From: SOIA01 sp050116035 | GTDB lineage: Bacteria > Acidobacteriota > Aminicenantia > Aminicenantales > Aminicenantaceae | Direction of reading: 5' to 3' | DNA: 25,567 nucleotides | NCBI GenBank assembly: GCA_050116035.1 | Contig: JASFPJ010000006.1 | Coordinates: 1-25,567 of the forward strand | Part shown: positions 15,934 through 23,343 of the stretch, one piece after another | Position numbering within the stretch: the stretch's first letter is position 1 | How the letters are laid out: every line of letters begins with the position of its first letter | Translations under genes and position numbers: made by a program | Notes under the pieces: generated by a model | What the model saw: only the letters and a program-made list of their open reading frames with translations | Told to the model about the DNA's origin: nothing | Databases searched by the model: none

Positions 15934-17013
15934 GTGAAATTTTCTAGTTTCACGCTCATGTTAACAGAGGAGTGCAATTTCAGGTGCTCTTACTGTTATC
16001 AGAAAAAAGACACCAATCGCCTCGACATAATCACGCTTGAAAAAGCCCTTGATTTTTTTCTCCCTTTCCTTGAAGAGGAATGCTACATAAGTTTTTACGG
16101 AGGCGAGCCTCTTCTTGAATTTGAGAAGATAAAATATACAATCCAGCACCTCCAGAAAAAAGACGAGTATAAAAAAAATCGATTTCAGTTCTCATTCACC
16201 ACAAACGGAAGCCTGATAAAAAAAGAGATTATTCAGTTCCTGGAAAAGTATAAATTTTCAATATTATTAAGCTTTGACGGGCTGGCTCAAGAGATTCACA
16301 GGCAAAAAGGAAGTTTCACACATGCTGTTTCGGTCATGAATGAATTGGTGAAACATCCTGATATTGAAGTTGAAACGAATAGTGTGTTTACACCAGAGTC
16401 TGTAGGATATCTTTCTCGATCGGTTCGATTCATCCATGAACTTGGGATCTCGAATATTCATCTCGCTTTCTCCAGCACGAATCAGTGGGATGTTTCTTCA
16501 CTCCTTCAGTTAGAGAAAGAGCTGAAAAATATGAGAATATATCTTCTTTCTTCGTATAAAAAAACAGGGAAAATGCCTGTTTCGCTTTTCAGGAAAAAAG
16601 TCAGCAAGGGAATTTTTGGTTGCTATGCAGGAAAGGACCGGATGGCCTTGACTCCTGATGGAAAACTCTGGGGATGTTATCTTTTTTTTGATTACTTCAA
16701 ACAGAAAGAGGATAAAAGGGAGTACGGAAAATACTGCTATGGAGGTCTGGATGCATTCATAGAAAATCATGAAAAGATTTACCCTGAGATTCTTTCGAAT
16801 TATAAGATTCTTGGAATGAATCATTTTTTCACCGATGATGATTTTTGTATGCTGTGCGAAGAACTTGAAGATTGTGCAGTCTGTCCGATCGATGCTGGAT
16901 TTTCCGGATCGATCCTGGGAAAGATACCCATCTGGATATGTCAGATCAGGAAGCTCATCCGGAAGGAAAAAAACTTATTTTGGGAGGAAATAGAGGCAGA
17001 AAACAAAAGTTAA
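15934..17013 (+). CDS. Radical SAM/SPASM protein, putative peptide maturase
   Basis: This 359-residue enzyme has the radical SAM [4Fe-4S] motif at Cys14, Cys18 and Cys21 (CNFRCSYC), GGEP at 56-59, TTNGS at 89-93 and SFDG at 113-116. Its C-terminal SPASM domain is nearly canonical: Cys230, Gly243-x4-Cys248, then Cys305-x2-Cys308-x5-Cys314-x2-Cys317 and Cys336. The usual last CX3C spacing is CX2C here. Such enzymes bind two auxiliary Fe-S clusters and modify peptides or proteins (sactionine, ranthionine, C-C links). The start is GTG at 15934. The frame is closed upstream at 15898-15900, and the ATG at 15958 would cut the first strand. It has no N-terminal RRE leader-binding domain. The small Cys-rich peptide upstream is the natural substrate candidate. 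An anaerobic sulfatase-maturase-like role is less likely because no sulfatase is near. Confidence 0.88.
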   Translation: MKFSSFTLMLTEECNFRCSYCYQKKDTNRLDIITLEKALDFFLPFLEEECYISFYGGEPLLEFEKIKYTIQHLQKKDEYKKNRFQFSFTTNGSLIKKEIIQFLEKYKFSILLSFDGLAQEIHRQKGSFTHAVSVMNELVKHPDIEVETNSVFTPESVGYLSRSVRFIHELGISNIHLAFSSTNQWDVSSLLQLEKELKNMRIYLLSSYKKTGKMPVSLFRKKVSKGIFGCYAGKDRMALTPDGKLWGCYLFFDYFKQKEDKREYGKYCYGGLDAFIENHEKIYPEILSNYKILGMNHFFTDDDFCMLCEELEDCAVCPIDAGFSGSILGKIPIWICQIRKLIRKEKNLFWEEIEAENKS

Positions 17014-17031
17014 CTTGATTGTTTTTTGGGA

Positions 17032-20000
17032 CTAATTTTGTGCTGATTCCCTTATTGTTGCGAGTTGTTTTCTGGCATCCGATACTTCTGGCAAATCCCT
17101 ATCTGCATTTTTCCAGAGCTGAATGAACTTTTCATAATTTGTGATTGCTTTTTCATTCATCCCTTTCTTTTGATAGGTTTTGCCGAGTAAATAAAAACTT
17201 CGAGCATAGATATCCCCCCACCGTAAGCGTCCCATCGATAGAGAAATAATTTTCTCCAATGAAGAGATCACGCCTTCAATGTTACCGGATTCATACAGAG
17301 CGGCAATAAAGGCATCCAAAAAGAAAGCATGCTCGTCGAATTTATACGTTTGATGAGGCAGCAAGGAAATGGCTTTTTCAAAGTTGTCAAGGGCTGCCGA
17401 TAAATTGTCTTTTTTAATTTCGATCATCCCCTTCAAGTGGTAGTAATGTCGCATGTGTTTTTTATTTTCTGTCTTTTGGATTAATCTCTTCAACTGTTTG
17501 GCTGTTTTTTTCGCCTCATCCAGCCTATTCATTCCGACATAGGAAATCCCTTGAAGATGGAAAGCGAATTTGCGGTCAACAGTGAAATCTGGTTCGATAG
17601 CGGTTTCGATGGCCCTGGTTGAAGAATCAAGAGCTTTTTTGTAGTTCTTCATCCGAAGGTTCAGGTATGTATCAAGTAATCTGAATAATATCTCGTTTTC
17701 TGTGATATCCAATTCTCTGGAAAGGGCGATTCCCTTCGTGATCTCTTCCTCACAACTTTTATACTGTCCCATCGATAGATACAAATGGCTCAACCAGTAC
17801 TGCCCCAGAGTCTTGGAGATGGGCTCATCTATTTCAAGAAGTTTCAGGTAGTCCTTCTCAGCTTCTGCGAATTCGTTCTTGATGTGGTGAATGTTGCCCA
17901 ATAGTTCTACATTGAATGGATTCTTGGGCTCCAAGGAGAGTGCATTTTGAGCTTCTAGAAGGGCGAGATCTGGTTTGTCCTGGAAGAGATAAACATGGCT
18001 CAAGTACCTGTGAAAACTAAAGGGTGAAAATGTGTGCTTGTTTTCCAGAAGAAGGTCTTTAGCTTCTTCATATTCACCCTTTGCCATATGGATAAATGCA
18101 AGGTTTTTGTAGGCCAGCTGTGATTTACTGTTGATTTTCAGTGTTTTCTTGAGCCAATTAATGGCTTGATCCCATTCTTCCAAATCCCGATAGATTGATG
18201 CGATAAAGAGATACCCTTCCTCGTCATTCGGATAAAGTTTTAACAATTTGAGATAGTTTTTTATCCTTTGACTCGGAGATTTTATGGTGAAGTCGAGGAT
18301 TATATACCGTTCCCTGTCCGAAACACGATCCAGCAGCTTTAATGCTTTTTGAAAATATTTTTGTTGCTCGTTGTATAATCCCAAGTACTTATAAACTTCT
18401 ACCATGGTGATCATAGCCAAAGCAAAATTTGGGTCTTTTTCCAATGCTTTCTTTAGAACATCAATGCTTTCTTCGAATTGGCCTTCTTCGTAAAGTCTTG
18501 TTCCCTCAATGTAGTACTCCATAGCCTCTGTAGAGCTTGTCGTGATTTGTCCTACATCTCTGTCAATATCACGTTCAATCTGTCTCGGGGTGAGCTGAAA
18601 TTGAGGTTTCATTTTTTCAGTCAACTCGTCCACCAAAAGATGATAATTTCTTTCTCCTTTTCTCCTGACGATTTCAGATCCGATCATGCCATGAGTCCTG
18701 GCGTCGAGGATTCGAGCGCTGATCCAGAAGTCTTCGCCCTCTGCCCCGTAACTTCCCAGGATGAAATACTCCACGTTTTTTTCAGATGCGATCCTGTCGA
18801 GAATGGCTGTCGAATACTTGCTTCTATCGAGGATGTCCATCTCGGTGAGGATTTCGGTTATTTGGATGTTTGGCAGGACTTCGATATACCTGGACTGATG
18901 CAGGTCGTTGATCAAGAATTCCTGAATGATTCTCCTCCAGTTATCCAGGTTTGGCTCTCTGGTTGTGTTCTCGAAATACAACACTGCGATCAAATTTTTT
19001 GGAAGGTTGGACGGAGCGGGAATCCTGATAGTCTGTCTCCCTCTCCACAAAAATCCAACAGCGATAATCAGTCCTATCAAAACACCGGCATAAACAAACT
19101 TCAGCAATTTTTTAATATTGATACGTGGAATCGGCTGGACAGCGACTTTTTGTTCTACCAGGTCCTGAACTACATCCTCTGCCTTCTGGTATCGATTATT
19201 GATATCTTTCTCTAAGCATTTGAGGATGATCTTTTCAAGATAGGCGGGAATATTCGGGTTGATTTTTGAGGGGGACTTTGGCTTTTCGTGGATGTGTTTC
19301 TGGATGTATCCTGTGTAGGTTTCAGCCTTGAAGGGTTTTTCTCCTGTTAACATCTCATAGATGATGATGCCGAGAGAATACAGGTCAGAGCGTAGGTCCG
19401 CTTGTTCCCCTTTGGCTTGCTCAGGGGATATGTATTGGATAGTCCCGATAATCAGGCCAGGCGCGCTGTCTTCCATGACCTCAACGGATTTGGCCACGCC
19501 AAAATCTGTGACATACACTTTGCCACTGCTATCGACCAGAATGTTTTGAGGTTTAAGGTCTCTGTGAATCACTCCCTTTTGATGGGCCACTTTGAGAGCT
19601 TCACAGATCTGTTTTGTGATGTTGATAGCGGTTTCCACGGTTAAGGTGCCAGATGTCAGAATCAGCTCTTTTAAACTCTGTCCCTTGATGTAATCCATAG
19701 AGATGAACTTGATTTTATCCACCTCTCCCAGGTCATAGATACGGATCACATTTTCATGAGAAATGGACCTGGCCAGCAGAGTTTCTTTTTTGAAACGCTT
19801 GATGATATGTGTTCTTGCTGAGTATTCAGGATGAATCATTTTAAGGGCAACGGTTATGCCCAGTTCTTTGTCTTCTGCTTTATACACTCGCCCCATTCCA
19901 CCGCGGCCGACTTCTTCAATAATCTTATAGCGTGGACCGAAACTATCTCCGGGAGAAAAGTAAAGAGTATCCTCTTGGGGAGGCGGAAAAGAGGGAGTAT

Positions 20001-20097
20001 GTGTCAGAGTATCGTTGATTTCACCAAGAGAAGTCCCGCACTTGCTGCAGTACTGGCTGTCGTCGGGATTAATGGTATTGCAATTCGGACACTGCAT
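17032..20097 (-). CDS. Zinc-ribbon Ser/Thr protein kinase with membrane segment, TolB-like domain and TPR repeats
   Basis: This is a 1021-residue signalling protein. The domains in order are: a zinc ribbon with Cys3, Cys6, Cys17 and Cys20; a Hanks-type kinase (57-315) with Gly loop GRGGMGRVY at 64-72, Lys86, HRDLKPQN at 178-185 (Asp180) and DFG at 198-200; a single membrane span at about 331-351; a TolB/CsgG-like alpha/beta region (about 366-500, starting IAVLYFENTT); and a long run of TPR-type helical repeats (about 520-1000). The catalytic residues are intact, so activity is expected. The kinase would lie in the cytoplasm and the TPRs beyond the membrane. The protein's ligand or partner is unknown. 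It faces the radical SAM gene tail to tail, with only 18 bp between. Confidence 0.9.
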   Translation of the reverse strand: MQCPNCNTINPDDSQYCSKCGTSLGEINDTLTHTPSFPPPQEDTLYFSPGDSFGPRYKIIEEVGRGGMGRVYKAEDKELGITVALKMIHPEYSARTHIIKRFKKETLLARSISHENVIRIYDLGEVDKIKFISMDYIKGQSLKELILTSGTLTVETAINITKQICEALKVAHQKGVIHRDLKPQNILVDSSGKVYVTDFGVAKSVEVMEDSAPGLIIGTIQYISPEQAKGEQADLRSDLYSLGIIIYEMLTGEKPFKAETYTGYIQKHIHEKPKSPSKINPNIPAYLEKIILKCLEKDINNRYQKAEDVVQDLVEQKVAVQPIPRINIKKLLKFVYAGVLIGLIIAVGFLWRGRQTIRIPAPSNLPKNLIAVLYFENTTREPNLDNWRRIIQEFLINDLHQSRYIEVLPNIQITEILTEMDILDRSKYSTAILDRIASEKNVEYFILGSYGAEGEDFWISARILDARTHGMIGSEIVRRKGERNYHLLVDELTEKMKPQFQLTPRQIERDIDRDVGQITTSSTEAMEYYIEGTRLYEEGQFEESIDVLKKALEKDPNFALAMITMVEVYKYLGLYNEQQKYFQKALKLLDRVSDRERYIILDFTIKSPSQRIKNYLKLLKLYPNDEEGYLFIASIYRDLEEWDQAINWLKKTLKINSKSQLAYKNLAFIHMAKGEYEEAKDLLLENKHTFSPFSFHRYLSHVYLFQDKPDLALLEAQNALSLEPKNPFNVELLGNIHHIKNEFAEAEKDYLKLLEIDEPISKTLGQYWLSHLYLSMGQYKSCEEEITKGIALSRELDITENEILFRLLDTYLNLRMKNYKKALDSSTRAIETAIEPDFTVDRKFAFHLQGISYVGMNRLDEAKKTAKQLKRLIQKTENKKHMRHYYHLKGMIEIKKDNLSAALDNFEKAISLLPHQTYKFDEHAFFLDAFIAALYESGNIEGVISSLEKIISLSMGRLRWGDIYARSFYLLGKTYQKKGMNEKAITNYEKFIQLWKNADRDLPEVSDARKQLATIRESAQN

Positions 20098-20125
20098 TCC
20101 TTAATCAGCCCTCTATTTTGTAGTA

Positions 20126-20154
20126 ATAATAAGAGTAATAGGAATCTAAGTCAA
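20126..20154 (-). promoter_or_regulatory. Sigma70-type promoter for the kinase gene
   Basis: On the minus strand TTGACT (20149-20154) and TATTAT (20126-20131) are 17 bp apart. Transcription would start near 20119, about 21 nt before the ATG. The only ribosome-site candidates are GAGGG 11 nt upstream and AAGGA directly abutting the ATG, so translation initiation may be weak. Confidence 0.65.
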
Positions 20155-20269
20155 ATCTTTGCCTTGAAGATATTCAATAGTGCATGAGTCAGGGTCTTTA
20201 CTTCTGTTCGATTTATTTAATTTATGAACATTTCCGCGTCGTACGAAGAGAAACATTTTTTTTCAACTT

Positions 20270-20298
20270 TTGACATCAGCATTTTACTGTGTTATAGC
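20270..20298 (+). promoter_or_regulatory. Sigma70-type promoter for the acid phosphatase-like gene
   Basis: TTGACA (20270-20275) and TATAGC (20293-20298) are separated by 17 bp. Transcription would start near 20305, leaving about 37 nt that include GAGGAG before the ATG at 20342. This places the functional start downstream of an in-frame ATG at 20270 that lies inside the promoter. Confidence 0.6.
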
Positions 20299-20341
20299 AT
20301 CAACCAATCGAAGCTGTGAATTCAGACGAGGAGAAGAAATC

Positions 20342-20995
20342 ATGCCAAAAAAATTAGCTTTAGTCACCATTCTCATCTGCATAGTCTTGACGAGCTGCAG
20401 CCCTGTCGCCAATAGCGGCAACATTCGATGGGTGACTCTCAAAGACATCGAAAAAAGCCTTGAAAATGAGCCTGCTCTGAGCGTGGGATTTGATATCGAT
20501 GACACGGTGTTGTTTTCAAGTCCAGGGTATTATTATGGCCAGCAGAAGTATTCACCGGGAAACGATGCTTATTTGGCCAATCAGGAGTTCTGGAAGGAGA
20601 TGAATAACGGGCTTGACCGGTTCAGTCTCCCGAAAGATTGTGCGCGAAGTCTGATTGAACTCCATAGAAAGAGAGGCGATTCCATTTATTTCATCACCGC
20701 AAGGACTGGGACAGACACAGAGACAGTCACAGAGCTTCTGGCGGGGATTTTCGGGTTGGAAAATCCGAACAAAGTCATATTCACAGGATTCAAAATCCTG
20801 GAGAATCTTAAAATCAGGCCCATCCGGGAAAACAACATTCAAATATTTTATGGGGATTCAGACGGTGATATGAAAGCCGCTCTCGCCGCAGGGGTGCGGC
20901 CCATCCGTATTCTCCGTCCTGAAAACTCCACCAACAAGCCGATCCCAAGAGCTGGGAGTCTGGGAGAAGAGGTTCTGAAGGACTCAGAGCATTAG
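20342..20995 (+). CDS. HAD-superfamily class B acid phosphatase-like lipoprotein
   Basis: This 217-residue protein has a lipoprotein signal peptide (lysines 3-4, hydrophobic 5-17, lipobox LTSC with Cys19), so it should be lipid-anchored in the periplasm. The HAD core resembles class B acid phosphatases (AphA): nucleophile Asp51 and Asp53 in GFDIDDTVLFSSP, YYYGQ, FWKEMNN, FITART at 117-122 and the metal-binding GDSDGD at 171-176. AphA-type enzymes hydrolyse a wide range of phosphomonoesters and use Mg2+. AphA itself is a soluble periplasmic tetramer, so the anchor differs. An earlier in-frame ATG (20270) would overlap the promoter and spoil the signal peptide. Confidence 0.88.
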   Translation: MPKKLALVTILICIVLTSCSPVANSGNIRWVTLKDIEKSLENEPALSVGFDIDDTVLFSSPGYYYGQQKYSPGNDAYLANQEFWKEMNNGLDRFSLPKDCARSLIELHRKRGDSIYFITARTGTDTETVTELLAGIFGLENPNKVIFTGFKILENLKIRPIRENNIQIFYGDSDGDMKAALAAGVRPIRILRPENSTNKPIPRAGSLGEEVLKDSEH

Positions 20996-20998
20996 AAT

Positions 20999-21024
20999 AG
21001 AAAAAACCATTCACCAGGGAATGG
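20999..21024 (-). terminator. Intrinsic terminator of the pseudopilin gene
   Basis: Read on the minus strand, CCATTC (21019-21024) pairs with GAATGG (21007-21012) around a 6-nt loop and is followed directly by six T (21001-21006). It begins three bases after the pseudopilin stop. It also sits just past the stop of the convergent phosphatase-like gene, but only the minus strand has the T-run. Confidence 0.7.
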
Positions 21025-21026
21025 CA

Positions 21027-21575
21027 TTAGTCTCCGACGCCATAAGGACGGCGGATCCATGAACCATTCCACATCACCAAATCTTTATTGAAATCCGACA
21101 TTTGTTTGAGGAAAAAATATCCCTCTTCAGGGAGTAACGTGTTGAAAGCGAAGTCGTCTTCTTGAGAGCGGTCTTGCCCAAAGGAGGCAATCAGGAAGTC
21201 TTCACTCCCGGGTCCGGTAATTCCGTAGACGCCCTCTGCCGCAGCACTACACCAAATCCGAAAACCATTCCCCCACTGGTCTTGGGTAGGAAGGACTTTG
21301 ATATAGAATGGAGACAGTGCGAGGTATAAGGATGAATTCGAATCATACGTGCCATCTTGGTTGGGGGTGCGTCCGTTATCCAGAATGTAATTTTGGAGAG
21401 CCCTGGCGATTGCCGAAGTGTTTTTCATCGTGCTTTTCAGTCTGGCTCTGCTGATGGAGACTCGAGCGCTGGGTATGACTATCATAGCGAGGAGAGCAAT
21501 GATAACAACTGCAACAAGGAGTTCGACTAGATTAAATCCTTTTTGCTTTCTGAAAAATCGAGCTTCTTTTCCCAA
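21027..21575 (-). CDS. Type IV pilin-like / type II secretion pseudopilin (GspG-like)
   Basis: This 182-residue protein has a class III signal peptide: a basic leader of 13 residues ending in QKG, cleavage before Phe14, Glu18 at position +5 and a hydrophobic helix (LVELLVAVVIIALLAMIVIP). The following AIARALQNY helix and a Q-W-G-N-G segment resemble the major pseudopilin GspG. Such proteins assemble into pili or the type II secretion pseudopilus after processing by a prepilin peptidase, none of which is encoded here. The start is probably TTG at 21575: the frame is closed about 35 nt upstream and has no ATG before the leader. It is followed by its own terminator, so it is a stand-alone gene, as many orphan pilins are. 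Confidence 0.85.
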   Translation of the reverse strand: MGKEARFFRKQKGFNLVELLVAVVIIALLAMIVIPSARVSISRARLKSTMKNTSAIARALQNYILDNGRTPNQDGTYDSNSSLYLALSPFYIKVLPTQDQWGNGFRIWCSAAAEGVYGITGPGSEDFLIASFGQDRSQEDDFAFNTLLPEEGYFFLKQMSDFNKDLVMWNGSWIRRPYGVGD

Positions 21576-21629
21576 TTCTTTATTTTTCAGCCAACCTTTA
21601 TGTGGTTAAGGTGCGTGTTGGATGCAGAC

Positions 21630-21658
21630 ATTATATATATTTCGAAAAAAAAAGAAAA
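21630..21658 (-). promoter_or_regulatory. Possible promoter of the pseudopilin gene
   Basis: A perfect minus-strand TATAAT (21630-21635) lies about 55 bp before the TTG start, but the -35 region is a plain T-rich tract with no TTGACA-like hexamer. The call therefore rests on the -10 alone. Confidence 0.25.
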
Positions 21659-21666
21659 TTTTATCG

Positions 21667-22500
21667 TCATATTCCTAAAATCCGGGCTGCATTATCATAG
21701 AGTATTTTTCTCACAGAGGTTTTGGCTAATGGGAGTTGTTTTATGGTTTGAATGTTGGAGTCGATCGTCTTGATCCCTGGCCAGTCCGATCCATAGACAC
21801 ATTTATCGATGTTTTTTTCCAGATCGGGAAAGTAATGTAAAAGGTTTTTCGGAGGAAGACCTGAGATCTCCAGATAGAGATTCTGGTGAAGACGGGAGAG
21901 AAAAAAAGCTTTCTCATACCAGAGACCTCTGCCGCTGTGGGCCATAAGAATGGTGAGTTCAGGAAAATCTGCGGCCACATCATCCAGATGGACTGGGTCT
22001 GCGTATTTTATCTTTGAGCCTTTGAACACAGAAGAGCCTGTATGCACGAGCACAGGCAGCCCGTGTTCTTCGGCCAAGGAATAAACTGGATACATCTGGC
22101 TTTCATTCGGGTAGAAATGGTTATACGACGGATAAAGCTTAATCCCTCTGGCTCCTTGCTTGATGTGTTTTTTAAACTCTTGAGCCAAATTGTTGACCAC
22201 GGAGGGATTGATTGTACAAAAGGGGAGGAGGATATCCTGATCCTGGCAAAAATCAAAAACGTATTCATTAGGGACGATTCCAGTGACGAGTGGGCTTATT
22301 TCAGGAAGAATCACGGCTCTCTCGATTTGATGGCTTTTGAGATAAGCCGCGAATTTTTCAGGGTCGATCATCTCTTCATAACGCTCGTAGTACTCTGATT
22401 GGGCGGCTTTCTGGTATGAATGAATCCCCTCATGCCAGTGTTCTTTCAGTCCGATATGGATGTGAAAATCTATGACTTTTTGCTCGGAGAGTTTACTCAT
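21667..22500 (-). CDS. Amidohydrolase family (Amidohydro_2-like) metal-dependent hydrolase
   Basis: This 277-residue TIM-barrel hydrolase has metal ligands in the order expected for amidohydrolase 2 (PF04909): His13-x-His15 (VIDFHIHIG), His153 (PVLVHTGS), His188 (ILMAHSGRG) and Asp238 (YGSDWPG). Family members hydrolyse or decarboxylate small cyclic or aromatic acids and lactones, usually with one zinc in the cytoplasm. The actual substrate is open. The ATG at 22500 has no clear ribosome site. The gene follows a small membrane-protein gene on the same strand after a 180-bp gap, which I could not assign to any feature. Confidence 0.85.
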   Translation of the reverse strand: MSKLSEQKVIDFHIHIGLKEHWHEGIHSYQKAAQSEYYERYEEMIDPEKFAAYLKSHQIERAVILPEISPLVTGIVPNEYVFDFCQDQDILLPFCTINPSVVNNLAQEFKKHIKQGARGIKLYPSYNHFYPNESQMYPVYSLAEEHGLPVLVHTGSSVFKGSKIKYADPVHLDDVAADFPELTILMAHSGRGLWYEKAFFLSRLHQNLYLEISGLPPKNLLHYFPDLEKNIDKCVYGSDWPGIKTIDSNIQTIKQLPLAKTSVRKILYDNAARILGI

Positions 22501-22681
22501 TTTTGGCTCGGGATAAATGTTTTGTAATATCGGTTAAGCGCTTCTCTGAGTTAGTAATCTGGCTTGAATAAACGCGAAAAGTGACTGAGTCATATTACCA
22601 ATAAAAGAGAGACCTAAATATGGGTCGAGAACTCTGACTTTCGTTTTTTGCTTTTTCGGAACTCTGGGTGCCTGAGTTAAG

Positions 22682-22936
22682 CTAACTCTCTTTCTCTTTA
22701 TAAGCTTTAAGTTCGGCTTCGAGTTCGTGAATCCTTTTCTTGAGTTTTTCTTTTTCTCCCTTTCTCGTCCTCCCGAGGATTCTAAATAGCACCATTGCCA
22801 TACAGACAAGAATCAGTACATTTATTAATGAAGACGTTAAGAATGGAAATTTTATTTGCAAGAGAAAGAGAGTGCCCACCTGGGATAGGTAGGACAAGAT
22901 GAACAAAGCAGCTAATATCAGAATCCACCATATCAT
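22682..22936 (-). CDS. Small membrane protein with C-terminal coiled coil, unknown function
   Basis: This protein of about 84 residues has two hydrophobic segments (roughly 3-26 and 32-52) and a charged heptad-like helix (KEKLKKRIHELEAELKAYKE). It resembles small phage-shock/LapA-like architecture but I do not recognise a family. ATG at 22936 is preferred over a GTG one codon earlier because AGGAGA lies seven bases upstream. A good promoter stands at 23001-23029. The long helix suggests self-association or docking of a partner at the membrane. Confidence 0.65.
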   Translation of the reverse strand: MIWWILILAALFILSYLSQVGTLFLLQIKFPFLTSSLINVLILVCMAMVLFRILGRTRKGEKEKLKKRIHELEAELKAYKEKES

Positions 22937-23000
22937 CACTATCTCTCCTTTGGGAGGAGAAAAACTCTTTGTGTGTAAATACCCAAATTTTCTCTTTTAG

Positions 23001-23029
23001 CTTATAACAGAGCAAAAACTCGAAGTCAA
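23001..23029 (-). promoter_or_regulatory. Sigma70-type promoter for the small membrane protein gene
   Basis: On the minus strand TTGACT (23024-23029) and TATAAG (23001-23006) are 17 bp apart, with a predicted start near 22994. It lies 24 bp from the IS-end-like repeat at 23053-23102. Confidence 0.6.
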
Positions 23030-23052
23030 GGTTGGAGATATCCAGTGTCAAG

Positions 23053-23102
23053 GCAACGTAAAAACTTCCGGTTCTTAGCAACATAAAAATGTCCGGTCTG
23101 GT
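23053..23102. repeat. Two imperfect 25-bp direct repeats resembling an IS end
   Basis: GCAACGTAAAAACTTCCGGT (from 23053) and GCAACATAAAAATGTCCGGT (from 23078) match at 17 of 20 positions and are exactly 25 bp apart. Tandem TAAAAATGTCCGGT-type repeats are, as I recall, typical of the ends of IS21-like elements. No transposase is present, so this would be a remnant. From 23103 to 23286 I see no supported feature, only a doubtful minus-strand frame without a ribosome site. Confidence 0.5.
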
Positions 23103-23286
23103 ATTTCACCTACTCTCTTTCCTGGTAATAATCGTGATGAAGGAACAACAGGTATTTCTGTATTTATTTCGAACTCAGAGGTTTCACTCGAATAAGGAGA
23201 AAGAAAGTCGTCACAGTAAAGAAAATCACTAAGCTGATTTTTTGGGATTTCGATTGAGAAAGACATGCCGAACACTGCCAAAAGAG

Positions 23287-23316
23287 TTGCCACTTTCATT
23301 TTTTTCGCTGTACAAT
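23287..23316 (+). promoter_or_regulatory. Sigma70-type promoter for the terminal glycosidase-like gene
   Basis: TTGCCA (23287-23292) and TACAAT (23311-23316) are 18 bp apart. Transcription would start near 23322, leaving a short leader with AGGAGGT at 23336-23342. Confidence 0.55.
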
Positions 23317-23343
23317 TCATGTGCTAGGCATATCGAGGAGGTC

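Noticed and set aside
18478..19215. Long plus-strand frame of 245 codons within the kinase gene
   Set aside because: It is an antisense shadow of a gene with intact kinase and TolB-like motifs.
20270..20341. N-terminal extension of the phosphatase from ATG 20270
   Set aside because: This ATG lies within the promoter -35 and would destroy the lipoprotein signal peptide that begins at 20342.
22534..22809. Minus-strand frame of 91 codons overlapping the small membrane protein
   Set aside because: It is a basic, low-complexity shadow of the coiled-coil gene, which has the better promoter, start and composition.
23075..23320. Minus-strand frame of 81 codons with a hydrophobic start
   Set aside because: No ribosome site, overlaps the promoter and leader of the plus-strand gene and ends in the IS-like repeat. 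It may be a gene remnant but is not supportable.
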